From Marinobacterium lutimaris (GTDB lineage Bacteria > Pseudomonadota > Gammaproteobacteria > Pseudomonadales > Balneatricaceae), in the NCBI RefSeq assembly GCF_900108065.1, contig NZ_FNVQ01000001.1, forward strand, positions 372,001-436,000: a stretch of DNA of 64,000 nucleotides, given 5' to 3'. The notes below the pieces were generated by a model. It did not search any database, was not told where the DNA came from, and saw only the letters and a program-made list of their open reading frames with translations. The position numbers and the translations under genes are program-made. Shown here piece by piece: positions 17,912 to 25,648 of the stretch. Numbering within the stretch: the stretch's first letter is position 1; each line of letters opens with the position of its first letter.

Positions 17912-18912
17912 TGTATTTTGTTGAGTGGCTCATGCGCCGTACCTTGACGGCTAGCAAGAAAGATATCACTGGATTTGAAGGTGATATGAAACAGTTTGAA
18001 AAAACGACCCAAAAATATGGTAAGCAGTACCGACGTATGCAAGAGAGACAGGTCAGCGATTGTCCCTCTGACTCTCGATCAATCTATCATTTCAATGATA
18101 CCTACATGGATGTGAGAACATTTTTTGATGAGTGGCGGGGAGGTATTTTACTGGGCTTGTTTCCCTTGATTTTTGGTCTTGTTTTTTTTCCAATTTTTAT
18201 TCTTCCAGAGGTTACTGGTATATTATTTACAGGATTTGTTTCTCAAACGGACAGGCTTGCAGGTATTGACGATTACATCGGTGCTACTATTTTCTGGGTC
18301 ATATGGTTTGCACTGATTGTTGTGTTTTTTTACTTGTTTTGGATATTTAGAATGGAATGTCTTGTCCAGCGCCACATAGTCGTCCGCTTCAATCGTAAAA
18401 CCCGAAAAGTCTATATCAATCGTCCGAATTTTTCAGGCGGGAATAAAGTTTATAACTGGGATGATGTGGTCGCCTCTGTCGATCCTGATGACAAGGTGGT
18501 AACGAAAAAGCGCAAGCGTGAGATCCTGATGCTGTTCTTTTTCAAGCAGCGTACCGGGGAGGAATATCACGATGTGGTCTTTCTCGGAGCGCCACTGCGT
18601 AGCGATCATGAGCTCTATGCGCTCTGGGAGTATATCCGCCGCTATATGGAAGAAGGGCCAGAGAGTATCCCCAAACCCAAATGTATCCCCAGTTTCCCTT
18701 GGCCCTGGCGTTCGCTTTTGGCACCCTGGAGCTTTCTGGAGAATAAATGGGCGGAAGCCCCCTGGAGTCCAGGCATGATCGCGCTGGTACTCATTGCCTC
18801 CCCACTCATGCTGCTTCACGCGACGGCGCACTGGTGCTCCTTGATGCTCTGCTGGCCGGTGTACTGGCCAAGAAAGCTACGCCGGGAAAGCACAGCTTCT
18901 ACTCAGCTATAA
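17911..18912 (+). CDS. DUF6708 membrane protein, probable immunity to the VasX-type effector
   Basis: A 333-residue protein whose ATG overlaps the effector stop by one base. Two strongly hydrophobic segments lie at about residues 75-100 and 120-145. A soluble domain follows with VVRFNRKTRKVYINRP and a C-terminal WPWRSLLAPW element, then a further hydrophobic stretch. These features fit the DUF6708 family, which accompanies VasX-type toxins. An inner-membrane immunity protein blocking the pore is the natural reading, but it is based on position and topology. A distant paralogue is encoded at 21444-22511. Confidence 0.78.
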   Translation: MYFVEWLMRRTLTASKKDITGFEGDMKQFEKTTQKYGKQYRRMQERQVSDCPSDSRSIYHFNDTYMDVRTFFDEWRGGILLGLFPLIFGLVFFPIFILPEVTGILFTGFVSQTDRLAGIDDYIGATIFWVIWFALIVVFFYLFWIFRMECLVQRHIVVRFNRKTRKVYINRPNFSGGNKVYNWDDVVASVDPDDKVVTKKRKREILMLFFFKQRTGEEYHDVVFLGAPLRSDHELYALWEYIRRYMEEGPESIPKPKCIPSFPWPWRSLLAPWSFLENKWAEAPWSPGMIALVLIASPLMLLHATAHWCSLMLCWPVYWPRKLRRESTASTQL

Positions 18913-18964
18913 GCAGAGTTTCTTGTTCGGTGGTCTCGCCAAAGAAGATTTTCCGGTAATCGGC

Positions 18965-18985
18965 AATAGGGCTCTGCCCTCTATT
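18965..18985. repeat. Short palindromic repeat, copy 1
   Basis: An imperfect palindrome built from AATAGGGC and CCCTCTATT around a short centre. A near-identical copy is at 19044-19066, where the motif AATAGGGCTCTGACCCCTAT is almost fully symmetric. Such motifs resemble the extragenic palindromes mobilised by REP-associated (RAYT) transposases. No transposase gene is in the window. Confidence 0.65.
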
Positions 18986-19000
18986 TCCGGTCACCGGCTG

Positions 19001-19045
19001 TCAGTAGCGATGATGACAGCTCGCTGAGACCGCACCCTATTAGAA
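19001..19045 (+). pseudogene. Vestige resembling part of the VasX-type effector gene
   Basis: These roughly 45 bases align without gaps to 16804-16848 inside the effector gene. The shared cores are ATGATGACAGCT and GACCGCACCCT. In the effector the codons read NSNDDSWLGPHPER, and here they would read VSSDDSSLRPHPIR. It may be a leftover of a second, lost effector copy or a small recombination scar. The length is short, so a chance match cannot be fully excluded. Confidence 0.5.
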
Positions 19046-19066
19046 ATAGGGCTCTGACCCCTATTT
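19044..19066. repeat. Short palindromic repeat, copy 2
   Basis: Second copy of the palindrome, starting AAATAGGGCTCTG and ending CCCCTATTT. The two copies are in the same orientation, about 80 bp apart, and bracket the effector-like vestige. Confidence 0.65.
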
Positions 19067-19203
19067 CACTCTCTGTCAAACCTCGTGCGAGTGGATTAGA
19101 TGTTGCGGGCACAGGGTTAATCCGTCTGAACTGCCTGGAAAGGAAGTTCGCTGACGGAAAAAGCAGAATATTGACGCCTCATTTGAGTTCCAATTGCGGG
19201 CAT

Positions 19204-19272
19204 ATGGGGTCAGGTCTTGCCTTTTGCCGATTCACACAGATTTAGCAGGCAAAAAGCAAGACCTGACCCTAT
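19204..19272. repeat. Large inverted repeat, REP/MITE-like
   Basis: Two 25-base arms, 19204-19228 and 19248-19272, are reverse complements except at two positions and are separated by 19 nt. The outer core reads GGTCAGGTCTTGC. A perfect hairpin of this size outside a terminator context, next to the two smaller palindromes, suggests a non-autonomous element of the RAYT/REP type. Its insertion point coincides with the broken 5' end of the next reading frame. Confidence 0.7.
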
Positions 19273-19273
19273 C

Positions 19274-19576
19274 ACGCACAATAGGCCGGAAACGATAGTG
19301 GGGTGGTCCTATCAGAAGAGCCAAAGTAGTGAAACTCTAGTACCTGGCGCTAGTCGGCGCTCGCTCCCCGGCGCTGAACCTGATAGCTCTCCGGAATTCA
19401 CCCTGAAAGACAACGCCTTCGAGACGGAATGGTCCGAGGTATACTCGAAAAGCAACTTGACCCAATTGCTCGACTTAACGATCAGGTTTAGATCTAGAGG
19501 TAATCAATCGTTTAGGAAGGATGTCTTGACTGTACAAATCAAAGATCGAAAAAACGAATTGGAAGCGGCCAAATGA
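19274..19576 (+). pseudogene. 5'-truncated reading frame, probable effector C-terminal remnant
   Basis: About 100 codons are open from the edge of the inverted repeat to a TGA at 19574-19576. The only possible start in frame is a TTG inside the repeat arm at 19217, which is not credible, so this looks like the 3' end of a gene whose front was lost. The encoded tail has FETEWSEVYSKSNLTQLLDL and then TIRFRSRGNQSFRKDVL and is polar and compact. The stop overlaps the ATG of the Sel1 gene by 4 nt, the coupling normally seen between an effector and its immunity gene. I do not recognise the family with certainty. A lipase-type T6SS effector tail is one guess. Confidence 0.5.
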
Positions 19577-20418
19577 TACGTTTTATTTCTATGATCGTGT
19601 TGTGTCTATCGACCAGCGCACAGGGTGAAATCCTGTTTCAAGACCCTACTCGGAAGGCAATTGCTATAGCTTTCGAGCAGCTTTCAGAGAAAGAGGTCAA
19701 GGATATTTCACCTCCGAGTGTTAGTAAAAAGCAATATTTATTAGGACTTCTTTATCTGAACGGTGATAGCGAATTCAATGTTGAGCGGAACTGTCAAAAA
19801 GCTGTTGAACTATTAAAAAAATCGTGGAGCGCCGAAATTTCCGATGCTGGTCACGCTCTCGCTACTATGTATTATCATGGCGTTTGTGTCGAAAAAAACA
19901 TCGAAAAAGCGAGAAAGCTAGCAAATAAAACGGCAAAGGATGGCTACATCCTTGCACAAAGAATGCTAGGTATGGCCTATGTGGGGAAGGACTGGAAAGA
20001 GCTTTATGAAAAAGATATGGATAAGGGAATTTATTGGTTGAGTAAAGCTGGTGAATCTGGCGATAGAGTTTCGGCAGGGCGGCTTTCTTACATGTATGAC
20101 AAGGGAATTTACGTTTCTCAGGATAAAGAAAAGTCTTTTACTTGGTTAAAGAAAGGTATTTTTAACAGGTTTGAAGAAGGAAATATAGCAAGTTTTCCAG
20201 TGTTGGCTGAGAGTTATGAGGAAGGTGATGGCACCGAGATCGATTTGGTCAAAGCCTATAAATATTACGACTTAAGCGGTACTGCCGGTGTCAAAGGAAA
20301 GAAAAGAATCGCAACCAAAATGACCCAAGAGCAAATCGATGAGGCCCTGCGTCAGTCCCGTGAGTGGCAGGAAGAGCACAATATCCAAGTGGGTGGTGGT
20401 TGGATCCAGTTCAATTAA
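19573..20418 (+). CDS. Secreted Sel1-repeat protein, possible T6SS immunity protein
   Basis: 281 residues with an N-terminal signal-peptide-like segment (MIRFISMIVLCLSTSAQG), followed by Sel1/TPR-like helical repeats such as YLLGLLYLNGDS, HALATMYYHGV, LAQRMLGMAYV and SAGRLSYMYDKG. The C-terminus ends in VGGGWIQFN. Periplasmic Sel1-repeat proteins serve as immunity proteins to several T6SS phospholipase effectors, which fits the 4-nt overlap with the truncated frame upstream. No lipobox Cys is evident. A second copy of its last codons survives at 22530-22634, so the module was once duplicated. The immunity role is inferred. Confidence 0.72.
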   Translation: MIRFISMIVLCLSTSAQGEILFQDPTRKAIAIAFEQLSEKEVKDISPPSVSKKQYLLGLLYLNGDSEFNVERNCQKAVELLKKSWSAEISDAGHALATMYYHGVCVEKNIEKARKLANKTAKDGYILAQRMLGMAYVGKDWKELYEKDMDKGIYWLSKAGESGDRVSAGRLSYMYDKGIYVSQDKEKSFTWLKKGIFNRFEEGNIASFPVLAESYEEGDGTEIDLVKAYKYYDLSGTAGVKGKKRIATKMTQEQIDEALRQSREWQEEHNIQVGGGWIQFN

Positions 20419-20747
20419 GGGCTGGAAACAGCACAACCTGCGCTCAGCAAACGCGGGGACGTTGCCCATCTTCCCCGTCAAGCATTGCGATCGCCAATAC
20501 CTACCGCTCTACTTGCTAAGAGCGGCTCCCGAATAAATCCTGCCCACAATCCATCGAGTCGATAGCTCAGGATGCCGTTATCCCTGAGTCAGTAATGACT
20601 GAATGTGGCTAGCTGTTTAAAAGCCACTAGTTACAAACGCTTAGCGCCCGGGCCCCTGATTGTAAACAGGACTTTACCCCAATTTTCACTATTAAAAGTA
20701 TTATCAATCTCTTATCGGGATTTAATGTTATTAGAAGGATCTTTTAA
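20419..20747. other. Intergenic stretch with stem-loop, no intact gene
   Basis: Apart from the possible effector vestige at its start, the gap holds an imperfect stem-loop at 20566-20588 (CTCAGGAT pairing with ATCCCTGAG) and then becomes AT-rich toward the next gene. An A/G-rich AGAAGGA lies just before ATG 20748. No other feature is seen. Confidence 0.55.
20432..20536 (+). pseudogene. Possible vestige of a VasX-type effector N-terminus
   Basis: A 34-codon stretch ending at TAA 20534-20536 would encode NAGTLPIFPVKHCDRQYLPL and a short tail. The pattern of small residues followed by LPI(F/L)PV(R/K) is typical of the extreme N-terminus of VasX/BTH_I2691-type effectors; the intact effector here has NILPLRYS at the matching place. 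There is no start codon or ribosome site of its own. The similarity is short and the call is tentative. Confidence 0.3.
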
Positions 20748-21347
20748 ATGGTTTGTGATGTTGTTCCTGAGAATATAAATGTAGATAAAACTATTAATGA
20801 GAATAGACTTTTCACATATGATGAAAAATTAGATAACATTAACAAAGGTTTTAACTCTTTTGTTTTAGGATTCTTGATTGTTGTTTTGATTCCGTATTCG
20901 GTATCCTTAATTGATTGGCAATCAAATGAATATTTTTATGGTAATACGATTTGGGCTGTTGCTTTGATTGATATAATGACTGTAATTTCTATTATCTTTG
21001 TCATTACGGCTTGCTTTGGAATGTCAAGGCGCAGAAAGATTTTGACAATTATGGGGCGGTCAGAATTGGAAAATAAAAAAATAATAAATAAACTATCTGA
21101 AGATACGGGTTGGTTCCTTAATGACAGTAACGAAAAAGTTCATGTATTGTTATCGCCTCCTCCCTGGAGTGCAAAATTTTATGACTCTAAGGGTGAGGGT
21201 AAGGCTTTGGTTGTTATATATAATGGAAATAAGATAATGATATCTTTAATGGTATTTATAAAATCAAATCCTGGTGGTTCATGGGAGGCGGTGGACCTCC
21301 TTAATAAGCAAATTAAGCTCTATAATAAAATAGAGTCGTATTTGTAA
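20748..21347 (+). CDS. AT-rich two-helix membrane protein of unknown function
   Basis: 199 residues. After about 40 polar N-terminal residues come two hydrophobic segments (FVLGFLIVVLIPYSVSLI and VALIDIMTVISIIFVITA). A soluble C-terminal domain follows with ENKKIINKLSEDTGWFLND and a Pro-rich LLSPPPW. The gene is visibly much richer in A/T than its neighbours, which argues for recent acquisition. AGAAGGA precedes the ATG at a suitable distance. I recognise no family. The position among immunity-like genes suggests an orphan immunity protein, without direct proof. Confidence 0.6.
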   Translation: MVCDVVPENINVDKTINENRLFTYDEKLDNINKGFNSFVLGFLIVVLIPYSVSLIDWQSNEYFYGNTIWAVALIDIMTVISIIFVITACFGMSRRRKILTIMGRSELENKKIINKLSEDTGWFLNDSNEKVHVLLSPPPWSAKFYDSKGEGKALVVIYNGNKIMISLMVFIKSNPGGSWEAVDLLNKQIKLYNKIESYL

Positions 21348-21443
21348 AGAAGTATATTTCCCATTTTCTGTAATTTATATTTTTAGAGTAAATACAATAA
21401 ATAATGTAGGAAATATGACTCTTCTCCTATATTTTGGGGCGTT

Positions 21444-22511
21444 ATGAAGTATAAAGGGCTGAATATGGACTACGCGGGACTAGATTATCGTAACATTCGT
21501 TTTTCTGTCGATCGCTCTTTAACGAAAATAGAACGTAAAAACCAATACAGTCGAAATAGAAAAACAAATGCTAAACCTACGGATTTCTTATCGGTCATCG
21601 AAATCAATAGTAATTATATTGATCTAGTGGATCGGTGGTATTCTATTAAAGGGTTTAATACTTGGCTCGGTGCATGCGTGGTTCTTATCGGGTTTTCTTT
21701 CGCAACAATGATTGCGGTTGCACCTTTCATGACTCCCATCGCAGATGAACCGGGAGCTATGTGGTTCATGCTAATTTTCTTGCTCCCCGTTTCTTTGCTT
21801 CTTGCCTGGGGTGGGTGGTGGTTGATTCGAACAGAATGCGGTCGTTATACACACTATCCTATGCGCCTGAACCGTAAGACAGGGCAAGTACACTTCTTTC
21901 GTCAGAATGGCACGGTTCTTACCGTCCCTTGGGATTCTCTTTTCATCACGCTTGGCGAAGCAAAGAGCTCTCTAACCGGTACTACCTATGATCTTCGTGT
22001 CCATGTGTTAGACCTTGACGGGAAGACTGTGCGGGAGTCTTTTTCTTTAGGGTATCCTTCGATATTGGGTAACGCGGAATCGATCGATAGATTCTGGGCA
22101 TTTATACAGCCGTACATGGAAGCACATGATGGTATTGAACGAACTTGGCAGCACCTCAAGCAAAAGACTGGTTACCTTTTACCTATTGAGGGTCGAAAGG
22201 AAGGCTGGCGTTGGAGCATCGTTCAAAACTATGCTTGGTCGGGATATTGGCCCTGGCTGCAGCTTATCGCCTCGCCGGTTTTGGGCTTGAACGCCATTGG
22301 GCGAATGATCGCCATGTGGTCTTGTAAGCAGCCTGAGTGGCCGGCAGAGGTGGAAAGAGAAAGTACGATCGACGTTGATGATTCATATGTACTGACCTGG
22401 CGTGACAATGGCCCGCTGGGGTGGTGGGAGCTATGGTACCCGCTGATCTGCACTGTGTTAGGGATAGGCACGGCAATCGGTATTATCGGCTGGATGTTCT
22501 ATAGTATTTGA
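21444..22511 (+). CDS. Second DUF6708 membrane protein, likely orphan immunity protein
   Basis: 355 residues, built like the protein at 17911-18912. A polar N-terminus of about 75 residues is followed by two membrane segments (around residues 75-100 and 108-130). Then comes MRLNRKTGQVHFFRQNG, matching VVRFNRKTRKVYINRP of the first copy, and a C-terminal part with WPWLQLIASPVLG and WPAEVERES. It ends with an extra hydrophobic helix. No intact effector gene lies upstream, so it may protect against toxins of sister strains. The start is the first ATG (21444); a second in-frame ATG at 21465 is also possible. Confidence 0.72.
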   Translation: MKYKGLNMDYAGLDYRNIRFSVDRSLTKIERKNQYSRNRKTNAKPTDFLSVIEINSNYIDLVDRWYSIKGFNTWLGACVVLIGFSFATMIAVAPFMTPIADEPGAMWFMLIFLLPVSLLLAWGGWWLIRTECGRYTHYPMRLNRKTGQVHFFRQNGTVLTVPWDSLFITLGEAKSSLTGTTYDLRVHVLDLDGKTVRESFSLGYPSILGNAESIDRFWAFIQPYMEAHDGIERTWQHLKQKTGYLLPIEGRKEGWRWSIVQNYAWSGYWPWLQLIASPVLGLNAIGRMIAMWSCKQPEWPAEVERESTIDVDDSYVLTWRDNGPLGWWELWYPLICTVLGIGTAIGIIGWMFYSI

Positions 22512-22529
22512 CCTTAATACTGATCCTAG

Positions 22530-22634
22530 AATTCTCAGGGAAAAGTGATCGTAGCCGAGGATTTTTTGTCAGTCTCATTAGCGGCAGCTGAAGCACAACG
22601 TCCGAATCATGGCGGCTGGATCCAGTTTAATTAA
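22530..22634 (+). pseudogene. Remnant of the 3' end of a Sel1-protein gene copy
   Basis: A frame open from 22530 to TAA 22632-22634 ends in AQRPNHGGWIQFN. The intact Sel1 protein ends in EEHNIQVGGGWIQFN. The DNA also matches: GGCTGGATCCAGTTTAATTA here against GGTTGGATCCAGTTCAATTA at 20398-20417. No upstream part of the gene remains. This marks a former second copy of the Sel1 module downstream of the DUF6708 gene. Confidence 0.72.
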
Positions 22635-22753
22635 GTAGTGCTGTACACTCGCATTGATCTTAGCGCGCAGACTGGTGTGCTCGATTGAGTGTGTCGCCAG
22701 ATGAACGTCTTCTGGCGGCCGAAGACAGTTTTATTGATGGATCAGTAACAATT

Positions 22754-23935
22754 ATGGATAGCGGTTACGAATACCGGCCCCGAGAGGTGGTGAAAGACGT
22801 TACTCAAGAGTTTCGGTTAGGGGAGGGGCGCATCAGTGCTTATCTCTCCGTCACCCTGGGTGTGCTCAGTGTGCTTTCTGTTCTGGCTTATCTTTACCCC
22901 TCATATCTCACTACCACCGATTTACGAAAAGCCTATGATGGCGAGCAACTTCAGCACGTCCTCAAGTACGGTATGTATGCGTCTCTGCTGTTCGGCATGC
23001 TGACGTTTGTCCTGAATCGGGCGGCTTATAAAAAGCTGGGGTTGATAGGTGTCGGGTTGACGCTCGTGGCGTTTGCCCTGGGCGGTTACAGCGTGCCGGT
23101 AGGGGATGTGGAACCCAGGGAGTTATCACTGGGTGTCGATTGGTTGGTACTGGCGTTTCTTGGATCGACGCTGATCTTTATGACGCTGGAGAAGCTGTTC
23201 CCCAAGTACAGCGACCAGCTGATTCTGCGGCCGGAGTGGTCAGTCGATCTCTTCTATTTCTGTTTTAATCATCTGGCGATTTCCGCCATCCTGATTTTTG
23301 CCAATTACCAGGCCAGTCACTTTGATTGGGCGCTAAGTCCTGCCGTGCAGGACGCCGTAAGAGCAACTCCGGTCTTATTGCAGGTGGTGTTAATCGTCCT
23401 GTGCGCGGATTTCGTGCTGTATTGGGAGCATCGGCTTTACCACGAGGTGCAGCTGTTATGGCCGATTCATGCTGTGCATCATTCGGTTGAGAATATCGAT
23501 TGGCTGGCAGGCTCTCGGGGCCATTTTGTGCAGGTGTTCTCGGAACGTGCGCTGGTGATGGTGCCGCTTTATCTTCTTGGCGCGGATGAAGCCGCGTTGA
23601 ACATATACGTGGTATTTGCCGCTTTGCAGGCGGTGTTGATCCACTGCAATGTGGCGATCCCTTTCGGCCCTATCAAGTATCTCCTGGTGACGCCGCAGTT
23701 TCATCACTGGCACCACAGCTCTGAGAAGCCTGCGCTCGATACCAACTACGGCGCTCATACGGTACTTTTTGACCGTCTGTTTGGCACCTACCATATGCCT
23801 AAGGATCTCTGGCCTGCGTTTTATGGCACGACGACACCCTTGCCGCGATCGGTGATCGGGCAGCTGCTCTATCCTGTTACTGCCAATCGGCAGCGTTGGG
23901 CGAGAAAACGGAGAAAGCGCAGCCAGACGGATTAG
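22754..23935 (+). CDS. Sterol desaturase / fatty acid hydroxylase family protein
   Basis: A polytopic membrane di-iron enzyme of the fatty acid hydroxylase superfamily, about 393 residues. It has four hydrophobic segments in the first half and the His clusters HRLYH, HAVHH and HHWHH in the second, which bind the diiron centre. The substrate is unknown; these enzymes hydroxylate or desaturate lipids, and bacterial members are rarely characterised. The frame is open from a TTG at 22685 with a GTG at 22691. I chose ATG 22754 because the more upstream part looks unlike the family, but no start has a strong ribosome site. It sits at the edge of the T6SS accessory patch with normal base composition. 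Confidence 0.85.
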   Translation: MDSGYEYRPREVVKDVTQEFRLGEGRISAYLSVTLGVLSVLSVLAYLYPSYLTTTDLRKAYDGEQLQHVLKYGMYASLLFGMLTFVLNRAAYKKLGLIGVGLTLVAFALGGYSVPVGDVEPRELSLGVDWLVLAFLGSTLIFMTLEKLFPKYSDQLILRPEWSVDLFYFCFNHLAISAILIFANYQASHFDWALSPAVQDAVRATPVLLQVVLIVLCADFVLYWEHRLYHEVQLLWPIHAVHHSVENIDWLAGSRGHFVQVFSERALVMVPLYLLGADEAALNIYVVFAALQAVLIHCNVAIPFGPIKYLLVTPQFHHWHHSSEKPALDTNYGAHTVLFDRLFGTYHMPKDLWPAFYGTTTPLPRSVIGQLLYPVTANRQRWARKRRKRSQTD

Positions 23936-24047
23936 CTATCCGACCTCTTTGAGTCGCCGGGGGGCGCTCATACGGTGAGTGACTGTAGAATCTGAGGCTT
24001 TTATCTCCTGATACTGAAAACGATGGGATTTCAGTGTTCCAGAAATA

Positions 24048-24074
24048 AAACAGCCCGCACTTGGCGGGCTGTTT
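24048..24074 (-). terminator. Rho-independent terminator of gltA
   Basis: A perfect 11-bp stem (24048-24058 with 24064-24074) and a 5-nt loop lie 18 nt past the gltA stop. On the minus strand the stem is followed by TTTTATTT, so it ends gltA transcription. Confidence 0.9.
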
Positions 24075-24091
24075 CAGTTGCGAAGTAAGAC

Positions 24092-25372
24092 TTACTTCGT
24101 CGGGTAATCGCGCTGTTTCGGGCCGGTGTAAAGCTGACGCGGACGACCGATTTTGTTCGGGCTGGAATGGAATTCATTCCAGTGGGAGATCCAGCCGATG
24201 GTACGGGACAGGGCGAAGATCACGGTGAACATGTTGGTCGGAATGCCGATCGCCTTCAGGATGATGCCTGAGTAGAAGTCGACGTTCGGGTACAGCTTGC
24301 GCTTAACGAAGTATTCGTCTTCCAGAGCGATCTGTTCAAGACGCTTGGCGATCTTCAGCAGCGGGTCGTTTTCGACGCCGAGCTCGGACAGCACTTCCTC
24401 AGCGGTCTGTGCCATAACCTTGGCGCGGGGGTCAAAGTTACGATATACGCGGTGACCAAAGCCCATCAGACGGAACGGATCGTTCGGATCTTTAGCACGT
24501 TCGATGAACTCAGGGATGCGTGACTCGTCGCCGATTTCGTTCAGCATCACCAGTACGGCTTCGTTAGCACCGCCGTGAGCCGGTCCCCAGAGTGCTGCTA
24601 TACCGGCAGCGATACAGGCGAACGGGTTGGCGCCTGAAGAGCCCGCCAGACGGACAGTAGAGGTTGAAGCGTTCTGCTCATGGTCAGCGTGGAGGATGAA
24701 GATCTTGTCCATCGCCTTGGCCAGAGTCGGGCTGACTTCGTATTCACCGCAGGGGGTGCTGAACATCATGTGCAGGAAGTTTTCGGCATAGCTCATCTCA
24801 TTACGCGGGAAGATGAACGGCTGGCCGATGGAGTACTTGTAGCACATGGCTGCCAGCGTCGGCATCTTCGCGATCAGGCGGTATGCGCAGACTTCGCGGT
24901 GGTATGGATCATTGATATCCAGGGAGTCATGATAGAAGGCTGACAGGGCGCCGACCACGCCGCACATGATGGCCATGGGGTGAGCATCACGACGGAAGCC
25001 GTTGAAGAAGTGGCTCATCTGCTCGTGGATCATGGTGTGGTTGGTAACAGTGTTGACGAACTCTTCTTTCTCTTCGTCGGTCGGGAGCTCACCGTTCAGC
25101 AGCAGGTAGCAGACTTCAAGGTAGTCGGCGTTTTGCGCCAGCTGTTCAATGGGGTAACCACCGTGAAGCAGGATGCCTTTGCCACCGTCGATGTAGGTCA
25201 GTTTGGACTCACAGGCTGCCGTAGAGACGAAGCCGGGATCGTAGGTGAAAAGTCCCTGACCGGTCAGCGGGCGTACGTCGATAACGTCCGGGCCTTCTGT
25301 ACCGCTATAAACGGGAAGCTCAATTGCATCTTCCAGACCATCGACTGTCAAACGTGCTTTTTTGTCAGCCAT
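24092..25372 (-). CDS. gltA: Citrate synthase
   Basis: Type II (hexameric, NADH-sensitive family) citrate synthase of 426 residues, which condenses oxaloacetate and acetyl-CoA at the entry of the TCA cycle. Family motifs are [10 protein letters not shown], the active-site [14 protein letters not shown] with its His, [11 protein letters not shown], and [13 protein letters not shown]. It is divergent from sdhCDAB across a 433-nt regulatory region, the arrangement common in Pseudomonas and Marinobacter relatives. A strong promoter (25473-25500) and a terminator (24048-24074) frame it as a single-gene transcript. Confidence 0.98.
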   Translation of the reverse strand: MADKKARLTVDGLEDAIELPVYSGTEGPDVIDVRPLTGQGLFTYDPGFVSTAACESKLTYIDGGKGILLHGGYPIEQLAQNADYLEVCYLLLNGELPTDEEKEEFVNTVTNHTMIHEQMSHFFNGFRRDAHPMAIMCGVVGALSAFYHDSLDINDPYHREVCAYRLIAKMPTLAAMCYKYSIGQPFIFPRNEMSYAENFLHMMFSTPCGEYEVSPTLAKAMDKIFILHADHEQNASTSTVRLAGSSGANPFACIAAGIAALWGPAHGGANEAVLVMLNEIGDESRIPEFIERAKDPNDPFRLMGFGHRVYRNFDPRAKVMAQTAEEVLSELGVENDPLLKIAKRLEQIALEDEYFVKRKLYPNVDFYSGIILKAIGIPTNMFTVIFALSRTIGWISHWNEFHSSPNKIGRPRQLYTGPKQRDYPTK

Positions 25373-25472
25373 TCGAGGCTCCTATCATTCGGTTGTAATA
25401 GCTGCGACTTGTTGTCAGCCGCTTAAATTCAGGGTTTCAGGATCGTCTGAGGCCCCTGTAAAGAGTGCAACC

Positions 25473-25500
25473 ACTATAAGGTTTGAAGCGTGATTGTCAA
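25473..25500 (-). promoter_or_regulatory. Sigma-70 promoter of gltA
   Basis: On the minus strand TTGACA (25500-25495) and TATAGT (25478-25473) are separated by 16 nt. This predicts a leader of about 95 nt before gltA. Confidence 0.75.
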
Positions 25501-25501
25501 T

Positions 25502-25517
25502 TTAGCCGAAGGGCTAA
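25502..25517. promoter_or_regulatory. Palindrome next to the gltA -35 box
   Basis: TTAGCC-GAAG-GGCTAA is a perfect inverted repeat starting one base from the -35 hexamer. Its position suits an activator or repressor site. The regulator is unknown. Confidence 0.45.
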
Positions 25518-25648
25518 TATGTTGCGTTGCATCATGAGGAAAATTTCAATTCCATTCATCGGCATAATGGCTTTAATAAGAGGTGGGGATCAGCCTTTTA
25601 TAAGGTGTGGGTGGCATTGGACATAAGGCTAATGCGGCCTGGGCTGCA

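Larger units (their letters stand above)
18913..19273. other. Non-coding accessory gap with repeats and an effector-gene vestige
   Basis: No convincing gene is visible. The gap contains two related palindromes (18965-18985 and 19044-19066). Between them, at 19001-19045, is a short segment resembling codons of the VasX-type effector gene. At its end lies a large inverted repeat (19204-19272). The stretch 19067-19203 shows nothing I recognise. Confidence 0.7.
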
